This document shows positions 47,686 to 56,213 of a stretch of 64,000 nt of DNA, piece by piece; positions within the stretch are counted from its first letter, which is position 1; each line of letters starts with the position of its first letter. The stretch is from JABWBH01 sp964526695 (GTDB taxonomy: Bacteria > Planctomycetota > Phycisphaerae > UBA1845). The notes beneath the pieces were generated by a model, which saw nothing but the letters and a program-made list of their open reading frames with translations, searched no databases and was not told the origin of the DNA. The stretch is from positions 20,364 to 84,363 of the forward strand of contig CAZGJA010000144.1 in the NCBI GenBank assembly GCA_964526695.1. The letters run 5' to 3'. The position numbers and the translations under genes are program-made.

Positions 47686-48210
47686 ATGTCCGCGCAGCCC
47701 ACTCACCTGACCGGCAGGGAACGCACGTTCGGCGAAGACGAGATCATCGTCAGCAAGACGGACCCCAAGGGGCGGATCACATACGCCAACGAGGTCTTCC
47801 TACGCGTCGCGCAATACGGCGAGGACGAAATCCTCGGGAAGCCGCACAACCTGATCCGGCACCCGGACATGCCCCGCTGCGTGTTCAAGGTGCTCTGGGA
47901 CACCATCCAGACGGGGAAGGAAATCTTCGCGTATGTGATCAACCGGGCCAAAACCGGGGACCACTACTGGGTGTTCGCTCATGTGACGCCCACGTTCGAC
48001 GAGCACGGGCAGATCACCTCCTACCATTCGAGCCGTCGCCTGCCGCAGCCGCGGGCCGTTGAGAAGGTCAAGGGCGTGTATCAACTGCTGCTCAACGAGG
48101 AACACAAGCACGCCAACCCCAAGGACGCCATCGCCGCCTCGCTGCCTAAGCTGCTTGGCCTCCTCAAGGACCAGCGGACCACGTACGAGGAATTCGTGTT
48201 CTCGCTGTGA
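47686..48210 (+). CDS. Aer-like PAS domain protein
   Basis: 174 aa from ATG 47686 with GGAGG 5 nt upstream. The PAS core IIVSKTDPKGRITYANEVFL, HNLIRHPDMPRCVFKVLWDT, TGKEIFAYVINRAKTGDHYW and VFAHVTPTFDEHGQ closely follows the Aer sensor domain, which binds FAD and reports redox state. Aer itself carries a membrane anchor and an MCP domain in the same chain; here the chain ends after a short helical tail (KVKGVYQLLLNEEH). The MCP gene follows within 76 bp, so the two probably work as a split receptor. Confidence 0.85.
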   Translation: MSAQPTHLTGRERTFGEDEIIVSKTDPKGRITYANEVFLRVAQYGEDEILGKPHNLIRHPDMPRCVFKVLWDTIQTGKEIFAYVINRAKTGDHYWVFAHVTPTFDEHGQITSYHSSRRLPQPRAVEKVKGVYQLLLNEEHKHANPKDAIAASLPKLLGLLKDQRTTYEEFVFSL

Positions 48211-48285
48211 TCGGCTGCAACCACCCGAGCCGCGCGACTCGTGCTTTCCACGCAACCCCGGGCGCATTTCCTGGAATCCCAAACC

Positions 48286-49065
48286 ATGAGCGAATTGCTG
48301 TTGGCTACGCCTCGAACGGGCTTGAAATCATCGGGGTTGGAAGCTCGACCCGCCGCGCTCGAGCCGTCGAACGCAGGGGATCGGAGCACCGACCATGCCC
48401 ACGTCAACGAGTGGATCCGCGAGGCCGCTCGCGTCTGTCGAGCCGCGGCGCAGGGGGATCTTGAATCGCGCATCCTGCGCATCGACGCGGACGGGGATTT
48501 GGCCGACCTCCTTCACGGCATCAATCATCTGCTGGACATGACCGACGCGTTCGTTCGCGAGGCGACCGCGTCGCTGGAGTACGCCAGCCAGGGACGCTTC
48601 TTCCGGCGCGTGTTGCTGACGGGCATGTTGGGCACGTTTCGGCGGGCGGCCAAGTCGATCAACACTGCCACCGAGAGCATGGGCGCGCAGGCGCAGCGTC
48701 TCAAGGAAGCGGAGGCGAAGCGGTCGCAGCTCGAGACCGAGTTCCAAAGCACGATGAACGTCGTCGCCGGGCTGGAGGACGCCTCCAAGCAGATCGGCGA
48801 CGTGGTTCGCGTCATCAGCCAGGTCGCCCATCGCACGAACCTGCTGGCGCTGAACGCCATGATCGAAGCCGCCCGCGTCGGCGAAGCGGGTCGCGGCTTC
48901 ACCGTCGTGGCCAACGAAGTCAAGAGTCTCGCGCAGCAGACGGCCGGCGCGACCTCGAACATCGAGAAGCAGGTCGCCTCCATCCAGTCGGTCACGCGCG
49001 ACGCCGTGCAGGCGATCGAGCGCATCTGGCAGTCTGTTCGCAGCGCGGATGCCGCGTCGGCGTAA
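48286..49065 (+). CDS. Soluble methyl-accepting chemotaxis protein
   Basis: 259 aa from ATG 48286. A HAMP-like or PAS-free helical region (RAAAQGDLESRILRID, LHGINHLLDMTDAFVREATA) is followed by the signalling hairpin whose tip reads ISQVAHRTNLLALNAMIEAA RVGEAGRGFTVVANEVKSLA. No membrane helix is present and the MCP domain is short. Together with the preceding PAS protein it looks like an Aer receptor divided in two, to act on CheA/CheW located elsewhere. Confidence 0.88.
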   Translation: MSELLLATPRTGLKSSGLEARPAALEPSNAGDRSTDHAHVNEWIREAARVCRAAAQGDLESRILRIDADGDLADLLHGINHLLDMTDAFVREATASLEYASQGRFFRRVLLTGMLGTFRRAAKSINTATESMGAQAQRLKEAEAKRSQLETEFQSTMNVVAGLEDASKQIGDVVRVISQVAHRTNLLALNAMIEAARVGEAGRGFTVVANEVKSLAQQTAGATSNIEKQVASIQSVTRDAVQAIERIWQSVRSADAASA

Positions 49066-49160
49066 ATCCGCCGACCGAGCGGGCGTGGCGAGTGGCGTCT
49101 CGACGAACGGCCGAGCGATGCCGCGGATGTTCGCCTTCGCCGCGGCAATCCCGGCCGCGC

Positions 49161-49433
49161 CTACGGATCGATCACGCGACGATGGGGCAGCCGATCCTCG
49201 CAGGGAGTCGCATCCGCGTTCCCCAGCCAGGCGTCCCACGCGCCGTGGTGGCTGACGTCCACGCCCTCCGCCGCGGCCTGTCGCTGGAGAAAGGTCTGAA
49301 GCTCGATCAGGAAGTCGGTGTCCATCAGCTCCGTGTGCTCGCCGAGGTGCGCATGGAGCACGCGGTAGACCGTCTTGAGGTCCGACACAAGATGCGCGCC
49401 GACCACTGCTTCTCCCCGGCTCTCGAAACTCAT
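49161..49433 (-). CDS. Small conserved-looking hypothetical protein
   Basis: 90 aa from ATG 49433, with CGGAGGGG 7-8 nt upstream. Largely helical (VSDLKTVYRVLHAHLGEHTE, FLIELQTFLQRQAAAEGVDV) with a motif-like AWDAWLGN near the end. No known domain recognised. It is oriented against the chemotaxis genes. Good ribosome site and coherent composition argue that it is real. Confidence 0.65.
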   Translation of the reverse strand: MSFESRGEAVVGAHLVSDLKTVYRVLHAHLGEHTELMDTDFLIELQTFLQRQAAAEGVDVSHHGAWDAWLGNADATPCEDRLPHRRVIDP

Positions 49434-49602
49434 GCACACCCCTCCGGTCAGACCGTGAAAACCGCCGCCTGCTGAAGACGACGAGGGCATCCTATTCCGT
49501 TTGACCGGGATTCACGAGCGGCGTTCCGGTTCGACCCCGTTTCGACCCCGGCATCGCCCTGCGTCCTGCCTCACCCGTCTCGAACGGCGACCTTCATCTC
49601 GC

Positions 49603-49608
49603 TATACT
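49603..49608 (+). promoter_or_regulatory. -10-like TATACT upstream of the BNR exoprotein
   Basis: TATACT about 70 nt before ATG 49680; no convincing -35. Leaves a normal leader with AAGGGGGATG before the start. Confidence 0.35.
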
Positions 49609-49679
49609 AGCAGACAGGGGCGCACAGGCGGGGGGCTTGTGCGATCGTTTCGCCGTGGTCAAGCAAAGGGGGATGCACC

Positions 49680-51455
49680 ATGAGGCTCACGTGGGAGGAC
49701 GTTCGTCGCGCGATCGTGGTCGTCGCGCTGGTTTCGGGTTTGGGCATCGCCGCAGTGCGGGCGCAGGAGACGCAGGGCGATGCGTCCGCGCAGGAAGGGC
49801 CGCCGTTCGACCCGCGGGTCAAGCCGCATGAGGAGGCAGACATGGGGCCGGCGGAGGAGGTGGATGAAACCTTCGTCTCGCCCGCCATGCGCTTCGAGTA
49901 CGCCAATGGCCGGTACACCACCGTTCAGGTCAACGTCAATTCCCAGGGCGACAACATCGTCGGCGACGCGGGCAACGAGCCGTCCCTCGCCATCGACCCG
50001 ACGAACCCGGATCGCATCGTCATCGGCTGGAGGCAGTTCGACAGCGTGGGCAGCAACTTCCGCGAGGCCGGTCGCGGCTACTCCACCGACGGCGGGCAGA
50101 CGTGGACGTTTCCCGGCGTGCTGACCAACGGCACGTTCCGCAGCGACCCCGTGCTTGGGGCGAACAGCGCCGGCACGATCTTCTACTACAGTCTCAAGAA
50201 CACCTTCCTGTGCGACATGTTCCGCTCGACGGATGGCGGGGTGACGTTCGGCTCGGCCATCGCGGCGCAGGGCGGCGACAAGGCGTGGATGACGATCGAC
50301 ACGCGCGGACAGATGGGCGACGGACACATCTACATCAGTTGGAGCACGGCCGCGGGCTGCTGCGGCGATCGTATTTTCACGCGCTCCACCAACGGCGGCA
50401 CGTCTTACCTCAACCCGATCACGCTGCCGAACTCGCCGGTTTGGGGCACGCTGGCGGTGGCGGCGAACGGCGATCTGTACGTCGTGGGCAGCGACGGCTT
50501 CTCCACGTTCATGGTCGATCGCTCCACCAACGCGGATGACCCCAACCAGAATCCCAGCTTCTCCTCCGTCAACGGCGGCGTGAACATGGGCGGGACCGTG
50601 CTCTTCGGCGGCGGACCCAACCCGGACGGACTCGGCGGGCAGCTCTGGGTCGGCATCGACAACTCCGGCGGCCCGCGAAACGGCAACCTGTACATGCTCT
50701 CTTCGCTGGATCCGTCCGGCTCGGACCCGGCCAACGTCTTCTTCGTCCGCAGCACCAACGGCGGGACGAACTGGAGCAGTCCGGTGAAGGTCAACGACGA
50801 CAGCAGCACGACGGCGTGGCAGTGGTTCGGCACGATGTCCGTCGCGCCGAGCGGGCGCATCGACGCCGTCTGGAACGACACGCGCAACACCGGCAACACG
50901 TTTCGCTGCCAGACGTTCTACTCCTACTCCACCGACGGCGGCGCGACCTGGGCCCCCAACGAGGCCACCGGACCCATCTGGGATTCCAGCGTCGGCTGGC
51001 CTCAGCAGAATAAGATCGGCGATTATTACCACATGATCTCCGACGACCTCGGCGGAAACCTGGCGTATGCGGCGACGTTCAACAATGAGCAGGACGTTTA
51101 TTACATGCGCATCGCCGTGGACTGCAACGGCAACGGCATTCACGACGGCGACGACATCGCCTCCGGCAACAGCAGCGACGCCAACCACAACCGCATCCCC
51201 GACGAGTGCGAAGGCGTGGAGTGCAATCGCATCAGCAATTACGCCGTCACCTGCGCCAGCGGACGGTTGAAAGCCAAGGTGTCCTCGACACTGGCGGCGG
51301 GCACGGTCTTGCATGTGGACAACAACGGCGACCGCAAGACCCTGACCATCAACGACCGCGGCAAGGGCCGAGTGAAGTGGACCGGCCAGACGGGCGGGCA
51401 TACGGTGTTCCTCGTCGAGTGCACGCAGTTCACGCAGACGGTGACGTGCAACTAA
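49680..51455 (+). CDS. Secreted BNR/sialidase-like beta-propeller with DCNxNG repeat
   Basis: 591 aa. Signal peptide AIVVVALVSGLGIAAVRAQ. The propeller carries repeated Asp-box-like elements: STDGGQTWTF, STDGGVTFGS, STNGGTSYLN, STNGGTNWSS, STDGGATWAP. Conserved sialidase Arg triads are not obvious, so it may bind or act on something else. Near residue 480 is DCNGNGIHDGDDIASGNSSD and NHNRIPDEC, the calcium-binding thrombospondin-3/dockerin-like repeat common in Planctomycetota exoproteins. A C-terminal beta-rich domain (about 515-591, ITNYAVT-like start RISNYAVTCASGRLKAKV) follows. Probably surface or secreted. Confidence 0.85.
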   Translation: MRLTWEDVRRAIVVVALVSGLGIAAVRAQETQGDASAQEGPPFDPRVKPHEEADMGPAEEVDETFVSPAMRFEYANGRYTTVQVNVNSQGDNIVGDAGNEPSLAIDPTNPDRIVIGWRQFDSVGSNFREAGRGYSTDGGQTWTFPGVLTNGTFRSDPVLGANSAGTIFYYSLKNTFLCDMFRSTDGGVTFGSAIAAQGGDKAWMTIDTRGQMGDGHIYISWSTAAGCCGDRIFTRSTNGGTSYLNPITLPNSPVWGTLAVAANGDLYVVGSDGFSTFMVDRSTNADDPNQNPSFSSVNGGVNMGGTVLFGGGPNPDGLGGQLWVGIDNSGGPRNGNLYMLSSLDPSGSDPANVFFVRSTNGGTNWSSPVKVNDDSSTTAWQWFGTMSVAPSGRIDAVWNDTRNTGNTFRCQTFYSYSTDGGATWAPNEATGPIWDSSVGWPQQNKIGDYYHMISDDLGGNLAYAATFNNEQDVYYMRIAVDCNGNGIHDGDDIASGNSSDANHNRIPDECEGVECNRISNYAVTCASGRLKAKVSSTLAAGTVLHVDNNGDRKTLTINDRGKGRVKWTGQTGGHTVFLVECTQFTQTVTCN

Positions 51456-51459
51456 AGGG

Positions 51460-51841
51460 AATTTCGGATTTGGGATTGCGGATTTCGGATTGCGGTTTGG
51501 GATTGCGGATTGGGGTTTGGGATTTGGGATTGCGGATTGCGGATTTTGCAGGTACTGCGAAACCGCCTATGGCACCGGTTTCCAACCGGTGGCTGTAGCA
51601 CAGGTTTCCAACCTGTGCAGAATCAGAGCCAGCCGCTGAGAGTCTTGCGGTCAGCGGTCGAGGCTTAGAGTCTTTGATGGGTGTTTATGGCGCAACATTC
51701 AGACGGGCGGAGAGTAATACGCCCCGATGGTTAGAGGTTTGCAATGAAGAATCGCAGATCTCAAATCTCAAATCTCAGATGCCAAATCTTAGATACTCTT
51801 AACTCAAATCCGAAATCCAAAATCCAAAATCCGAAATCGCC
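51460..51841. repeat. Composite element: inverted heptamer arms around TTTCCA palindromes
   Basis: Left arm 51461-51548 is about 12 units of ATTTCGG/ATTTGGG/ATTGCGG; right arm about 51755-51840 is AATCTCA/AAATCCG/AAATCCA units, the inverse pattern. Between them are CACCGGTTTCCAACCGGTG (51573-51591) and a second palindrome with the core ACAGGTTTCCAACCTGT (51600-51616). The element fills the 415-bp gap 51456-51870 and reaches to about 30 bp before ltaE. Confidence 0.85.
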
Positions 51842-51870
51842 TTCGGCTTGGCTCCATTAAGGGATTGCAT

Positions 51871-52929
51871 ATGGACCTGAAATTCCCGATTGACTTGCGC
51901 AGCGACACCGTCACCCGGCCCACGCCCGGCATGCGGAGGGCGATGGCCGAGGCGGAGGTGGGTGACGATGTGTTCGGCGATGATCCGACGGTCAACCGGC
52001 TTCAGGAGCGGATCGCGCGCCTGACGGGCAAGGAGGCGGCGCTGTTCGTGCCGTCCGGCTCGATGGGCAACCAGACGTCCATCCGCGCGCATACCGAGCC
52101 GGGCGACGAGATCATCGGGCACGAGCATTCGCACTTCTACTTTTATGAGGGCGGCGCGCCCTGCGCGCTATCCGGCTGCTCGCTGCGGCTGCTGCGCGGC
52201 GAGGGCGGGATGTTCACGGCCGACGACGTGCGTGCGGCGCTGCGACCGGGCAATTCTCATTTCCCGCGGTCGCGCCTGGTGGTGATCGAGAACACGCACA
52301 ACAAGGGCGGGGGGACGATCTGGTCGCCGGACGCCATCCGCGGGATTGCGGCGGTCGCCGTCGAGGCCGGTCTGCGCATGCACCTCGACGGCGCGCGGCT
52401 GTGGAACGCCGCCGCCGCTTCGGGCATCGGCGTCGCTGAGTGGGCGAGGCCGTTCGACACGGTTTCGATGTGCTTTTCCAAGGGACTGGGCGCGCCGGTC
52501 GGCTCGATCGTCGCGGGCAGCGCCGAGATCATCCGCCGGGTCCACCGTTTCCGAAAAATGTTCGGCGGCGGCATGCGCCAGGCGGGCATCCTCGCGGCCG
52601 CGGCGCTCTACGCGCTGGATCACCACGTCGAGCGGCTCGCAGAGGACCACCGCAACGCCAAACGTCTCGCGACGGCGCTGAGCGCGCTGCCGGGGCTGAA
52701 GGTCGACGCGAAGAAAGTCCAGACCAACATCCTGTTCTTCGACGTCGATCCCGCCCTGGCGACGGCGCAGACGCTGTGCGACGCCTTCAAGGCCATGCAC
52801 GTCTGGATGCTCCCCGTGGGCCCGCAGACCATCCGCGCCGTCACGCATCTCGACGTGTCCGCCGAGCAGATCGACGCGACCGCTCGAATCATGGGCGAGG
52901 TCGTGCATGGGCGGCTGATGGTGGCATGA
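51871..52929 (+). CDS. ltaE: Low-specificity L-threonine aldolase
   Basis: 352 aa from ATG 51871, with AAGGGA 6 nt upstream (TTG two codons earlier is less likely). PLP fold-type I enzyme splitting threonine/allo-threonine to glycine and acetaldehyde. Seen: DLRSDTVTRPTPGMRRAM, DDVFGDDPTVNRLQERIA, PSGSMGNQTSIRAHT, HSHFYFYEGGAP, HLDGARLWNAA and the PLP-Lys site SMCFSKGLGAPVGS. The stop overlaps the next start as ATGA, coupling it to a zinc-ribbon membrane protein. A repeat element lies just upstream. Confidence 0.95.
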   Translation: MDLKFPIDLRSDTVTRPTPGMRRAMAEAEVGDDVFGDDPTVNRLQERIARLTGKEAALFVPSGSMGNQTSIRAHTEPGDEIIGHEHSHFYFYEGGAPCALSGCSLRLLRGEGGMFTADDVRAALRPGNSHFPRSRLVVIENTHNKGGGTIWSPDAIRGIAAVAVEAGLRMHLDGARLWNAAAASGIGVAEWARPFDTVSMCFSKGLGAPVGSIVAGSAEIIRRVHRFRKMFGGGMRQAGILAAAALYALDHHVERLAEDHRNAKRLATALSALPGLKVDAKKVQTNILFFDVDPALATAQTLCDAFKAMHVWMLPVGPQTIRAVTHLDVSAEQIDATARIMGEVVHGRLMVA

Positions 52930-53345
52930 GCGAAAGGCTCGAACTCCATGGCTTGGTTGACGCGCGGCTCGAACGCAGGATTCGGCTCAGCGCGCGTCGG
53001 CAGGCGCGGCGGACGAAGCAGTTTCGCAAGGTGGTCCGTTCAGGAATCCTCTTCCTCGCCTTGGTGAGTTTCTTTGCGGCCATACTCAAGGAGTGGCTTA
53101 CCCCGAACATTTCGGCAATCCCTTCCGGTCTGATTCATGGTGGCTGTTGCGGACTCGCCTGGTTTCCGTTCAGCAAGAAGCATGCCGCCCTGGAAGCTGA
53201 GGAAACTCGTCGCATCTTGGCGCGCTTGAAGCGCTGCACGTCCTGCGGCTACAGTCTGCGCCGACTGGCCGCCGACCGCTGCCCCGAATGCGGCGCGCCG
53301 ACACCGCCGCGTCGGACTGCCACTGCGCCGGCGGTTGAGCATTGA
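52926..53345 (+). CDS. Zinc-ribbon membrane protein coupled to ltaE (paralogue A)
   Basis: 139 aa, ATG 52926 overlapping the ltaE stop (ATGA). N-terminal basic helix (RRIRLSARRQARRTKQFRK), a membrane helix (SGILFLALVSFFAAIL), a second weaker one, then CTSCGYSLRRLAADRCPECG at the C-terminus. It is a tandem paralogue of the next gene and shares the ribbon with proteins at 43.97-44.41 kb and 57.5-58.5 kb. Function unknown. Confidence 0.8.
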   Translation: MSERLELHGLVDARLERRIRLSARRQARRTKQFRKVVRSGILFLALVSFFAAILKEWLTPNISAIPSGLIHGGCCGLAWFPFSKKHAALEAEETRRILARLKRCTSCGYSLRRLAADRCPECGAPTPPRRTATAPAVEH

Positions 53346-53360
53346 ATGTGAACGTCCCCC

Positions 53361-53768
53361 ATGAATGACCCACTCGAACTCTTCGGGCTTGATGATGAGG
53401 AGTTGGAACGGAAGATCCGCCGCAAGGCGAGGTGGCGCGCCAACCGCATCTGGCGACTGGGCGCAGTGATGAAGCTCCTTGGGCTGCTAATCGGCGCTCC
53501 GATCGTGCTCGCGATATGCGAACGCGCGGTTTCCGCGAAGTTTGGCGGTGCGTACTGGAATTACATTTTTGGGTTTATCTTCGTCGCGATCGTCCCCCCA
53601 CTTGTCTTGAAGCGCATGGCGGGGCTGGAGAACGCGGAAGTGCGCAACATCCTCGCACGCCTGCGGCGCTGCACGAACTGCGGCTACAGCCTGCGTCGAC
53701 TGGTTGCCGATCGCTGCCCCGAGTGCGGCGCGCCGAGACCGCCGCGAACGCCGGCCATGCGCGCTTGA
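53361..53768 (+). CDS. Zinc-ribbon membrane protein (paralogue B)
   Basis: 135 aa, 15 bp after paralogue A. Same plan: LERKIRRKARWRANRIWRLG, helices (AVMKLLGLLIGAPIVLAI and YIFGFIFVAIVPPLVL), then CTNCGYSLRRLVADRCPECG. N-terminal motif ELFGLDDEELERKIRRKARW parallels ELHGLVDARLERRIRLSARR of paralogue A, showing a local duplication. Function unknown. Confidence 0.8.
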   Translation: MNDPLELFGLDDEELERKIRRKARWRANRIWRLGAVMKLLGLLIGAPIVLAICERAVSAKFGGAYWNYIFGFIFVAIVPPLVLKRMAGLENAEVRNILARLRRCTNCGYSLRRLVADRCPECGAPRPPRTPAMRA

Positions 53769-54526
53769 TCTGGTGAGCGCCACGGTGGCTCGCAGGAGAC
53801 CCTTGGTGCGTCTCTTGCGGAGGATCTGCCGGTCATGGACATTCGAGACTGCCAGCCATTGCAGGCTCCGCTCCGCAGGCCGGGTCTGGCCGGGAATCCG
53901 GGCATTTCAATGTCGATCGAGGCCCGACCTTCGATTTCGGTTTGTGGCAGTCGGCTCGATCGCCACGGGCGGCAGGCTTGATCTCCGCGAGGCGCCGCCC
54001 GATCGTGGTGCGCGTCCGCCCGATCCTTGTGCGCGTCGGCTCGATCCCCGCAGGGGATCTACGTCAATAGCCGTCGGCGATGCCCACTGGAGCCGGCTCG
54101 ATTGAATCCAACGCCGCGAGGGGTTGTACGTGGGCCCGGATGGCCGGATGCACACGAGAGCCGGGGGTGCGACCCCGCCGCCAGGGTCGAATGGCGAGGG
54201 GCCACGCTGACCGTGGGTTTCACCCACGACTATTCACGTGGTTCCCCTTCGGGGAGCAGACCCATCGGCGTATCCATCCGAGTTCAGAGATGTTCCGGCT
54301 GGATCCGAGTTTCCGGGCAGCGCTCTGCAAACAAACGTGCGAACCGCCGCTTCGATAGCGGCGGCGAGGGTGAGCAGGGGCTGCAGTCGCGTTCAATCTC
54401 CTGCCAGGAAACAGGGGCACACCTCGGCGGCGCCTGAGGTCTCGCGGAGTTTCCCCGGTTGCCGCCCTGCCGTAGGATCGCGCCGGGTTCAGATTGGTTG
54501 GCGCCTTCACGGAGCGACAGGGAGTC
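53769..54526. repeat. Repeat-rich non-coding region
   Basis: 758 bp without a supportable gene. Includes a palindrome GATCCCCGCAGGGGATC (about 54049-54065), GCGACCCCGCCGCCAGGGTCG (split: GCGACCCCGCC and GCCAGGGTCG, about 54165), CCGTGGGTTTCACCCACG (about 54211-54228), and CCCCTTCGGGG (about 54245). These belong to the same families as 2594-2710 and 11880-12467. Open frames here are repeat translations. Confidence 0.65.
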
Positions 54527-55513
54527 ATGAGCACGCGGCTGACGGTTGGACTGACGTACGATTTGCGCGACGACTACCTGGCGATGGGGTACTCGCAGGA
54601 GGAGACGGCCGAGTTCGATCGCCCGGACACGATCGACGCCCTCGACGGCGCGCTGCGCGAGCTGGGCACCAAGACAACCCGCATCGGGCACATCCGCGAG
54701 CTGGCGCGGCGGCTCGTGGCCGGGGAGCGGTGGGACATCGTCTTCAACGTGGCCGAGGGGCTGCGCGGCGTGGCGCGCGAGGCGCAGGTGCCCGCCCTGC
54801 TGGACGCCTACGACATCCCTTACACCTTCTCCGATCCGCTGGTGCTGGCGCTGACGCTCGATAAGGCGCTGACCAAGCGTGTGCTTCGCGACCTCGGCGT
54901 GCCGACCAGCGACTTCGCCGTCGTGACGTGCGAGGCTGACGTGGACCGCGTGCGGCTGCCGTATCCGCTGTTTGCCAAGCCGATCGCGGAAGGCACGGCC
55001 AAGGGCATCGACGTGCGCTCGAAGATCGACGGGCCGGATCAGCTTCGCGCCAAGTGCGGCGACCTGCTGCGGACGTTCAAGCAGCCGGTGCTCGTGGAGC
55101 CATTCCTCTCCGGGCGCGAGTTCACCGTCGGCGTCACCGGCACGGGGGCGGAGGCCGTCGCGGTCGGCACGCTGGAAGTCGTGCTCAAGGAAGGCGCGGA
55201 GCCGTTCGGGCACACGTATCACAACAAGGAGCATTGCGAGACGGTCATCGGCTACCCGCTGGCTGACGCCGGTTCAGCGCGCGAGGCGGAGCGTATCGCC
55301 CTCGATGCCTGGCGCGGGCTGAACTGCCGCGACGGCGGGCGCGTCGATCTGCGGTGCAGCGCGGATGGACGCATGAACGTGCTCGAACTCAACCCGCTGG
55401 CGGGCCTGCACCCGTCGCACTCGGACCTGCCCATCCTCTGCACGGCCGTGGGGATGCCCTACATCGAGCTGATCCGCAGGATCATGGATTCGGCGCGGCG
55501 GCGGCTTTATTAA
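54527..55513 (+). CDS. D-Ala-D-Ala-ligase-like ATP-grasp enzyme
   Basis: 328 aa from ATG 54527, with AGGGAG 4 nt upstream. ATP-grasp features: VFNVAEGLRGVAREAQVPAL, YDIPYTFSDPLVLALTLDKA, LFAKPIAEGTAKGIDVRSK, LVEPFLSGREFTVGVTG and VDLRCSADGRMNVLELNPLA. The Mg-binding E-x-N is present, but the usual NTxPGM end motif is NPLAGLHPSH, so the acceptor may differ from D-alanine. It is solitary, not in a mur cluster, which also argues for a non-peptidoglycan dipeptide or amino-acid ligation. Family assignment is firm; substrate is open. Confidence 0.85.
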   Translation: MSTRLTVGLTYDLRDDYLAMGYSQEETAEFDRPDTIDALDGALRELGTKTTRIGHIRELARRLVAGERWDIVFNVAEGLRGVAREAQVPALLDAYDIPYTFSDPLVLALTLDKALTKRVLRDLGVPTSDFAVVTCEADVDRVRLPYPLFAKPIAEGTAKGIDVRSKIDGPDQLRAKCGDLLRTFKQPVLVEPFLSGREFTVGVTGTGAEAVAVGTLEVVLKEGAEPFGHTYHNKEHCETVIGYPLADAGSAREAERIALDAWRGLNCRDGGRVDLRCSADGRMNVLELNPLAGLHPSHSDLPILCTAVGMPYIELIRRIMDSARRRLY

Positions 55514-55528
55514 ACGACGCCTCCGGTC

Positions 55529-55534
55529 GATAAT
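55529..55534 (+). promoter_or_regulatory. -10-like hexamer before lipoprotein gene
   Basis: GATAAT, 8 nt before ATG 55543, without a Shine-Dalgarno. Same layout as rsmE. Confidence 0.4.
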
Positions 55535-55542
55535 GCGCAGGC

Positions 55543-56199
55543 ATGACACAAACCCGTCGATTAGCCTTGCGCGGTCAGACCAGGCGAAAGAAATCCGTGC
55601 TCGTTGCGGTCGAGAAGTCGCCTGCGTGCGGGGCGATGTTGAGCTTGTTCGCACTCCTTGCGGGCGGGTGCGCGGCGGGCGGATGGCTCAACGGAGCGGC
55701 CTCGCTGGGGGGCGACACGGTCGGCGAGCGCGGGACGGTTCGCGTGCTGTTCATCAACAACACGCCGCACCGCGCGATCTTCACCGCCGGCGTGTACGAC
55801 CCGGCGGACAAGGACACAAATCCCGAGTTCGTGCAGTTCGCCGTCAACGCGTCGGGGTCGATTCTCGAAGGCGGGTCGAGCAGCGCGATCATCGAGCTGC
55901 CGTGCGCCCGCGCGATCAGCATCGGCACGCAGGGACTGCTCGATCTCGTTGAGGCGAACAACGATGCGGCTGATCTGGAGGCCGCCGCGCTGATCGAGGG
56001 CGTGGGCTTCTCCTCGGGGGCGATCGGCGAAGACGGCGACGACGAGCCGGACCAGGGCTTCGCCCCGGCGAAGGCGTTTCTGATCGGGTCGGACTTTCCG
56101 TGCAATGCGCTGCTGATCGTTCGATTCGAGTTCAACGATCTCGGGCCCGAGCCGTTTCTCATCGACTTCTCGTACATCCCTTCGGAGAGCACGCGGTAG
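55543..56199 (+). CDS. Putative lipoprotein
   Basis: 218 aa. A 30-residue basic leader is followed by MLSLFALLAGGC, a lipobox-like site; ATG 55543 gives a long n-region, so an internal start is also possible. The mature chain (VRVLFINNTPHRAIFTAGVY, FVQFAVNASGSILEGGSSSA, ELPCARAISIG, PCNALLIVRFEF) looks like a beta-sandwich with two Cys that may form a disulfide. Family not recognised. GATAAT lies 8 nt before the start. A dRS3-like repeat follows 43 bp after the stop. Confidence 0.65.
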   Translation: MTQTRRLALRGQTRRKKSVLVAVEKSPACGAMLSLFALLAGGCAAGGWLNGAASLGGDTVGERGTVRVLFINNTPHRAIFTAGVYDPADKDTNPEFVQFAVNASGSILEGGSSSAIIELPCARAISIGTQGLLDLVEANNDAADLEAAALIEGVGFSSGAIGEDGDDEPDQGFAPAKAFLIGSDFPCNALLIVRFEFNDLGPEPFLIDFSYIPSESTR

Positions 56200-56213
56200 C
56201 GCGTTTGGGCTGT

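Noticed and set aside
51460..51841. CRISPR array
   Set aside because: The repeated units are 7 bp, contiguous and degenerate, with no spacers and no cas genes.
54027..54437. 136-codon open frame between the zinc-ribbon genes and the Ddl-like gene
   Set aside because: Entirely made of dispersed palindromes; no ribosome site or protein-like pattern.
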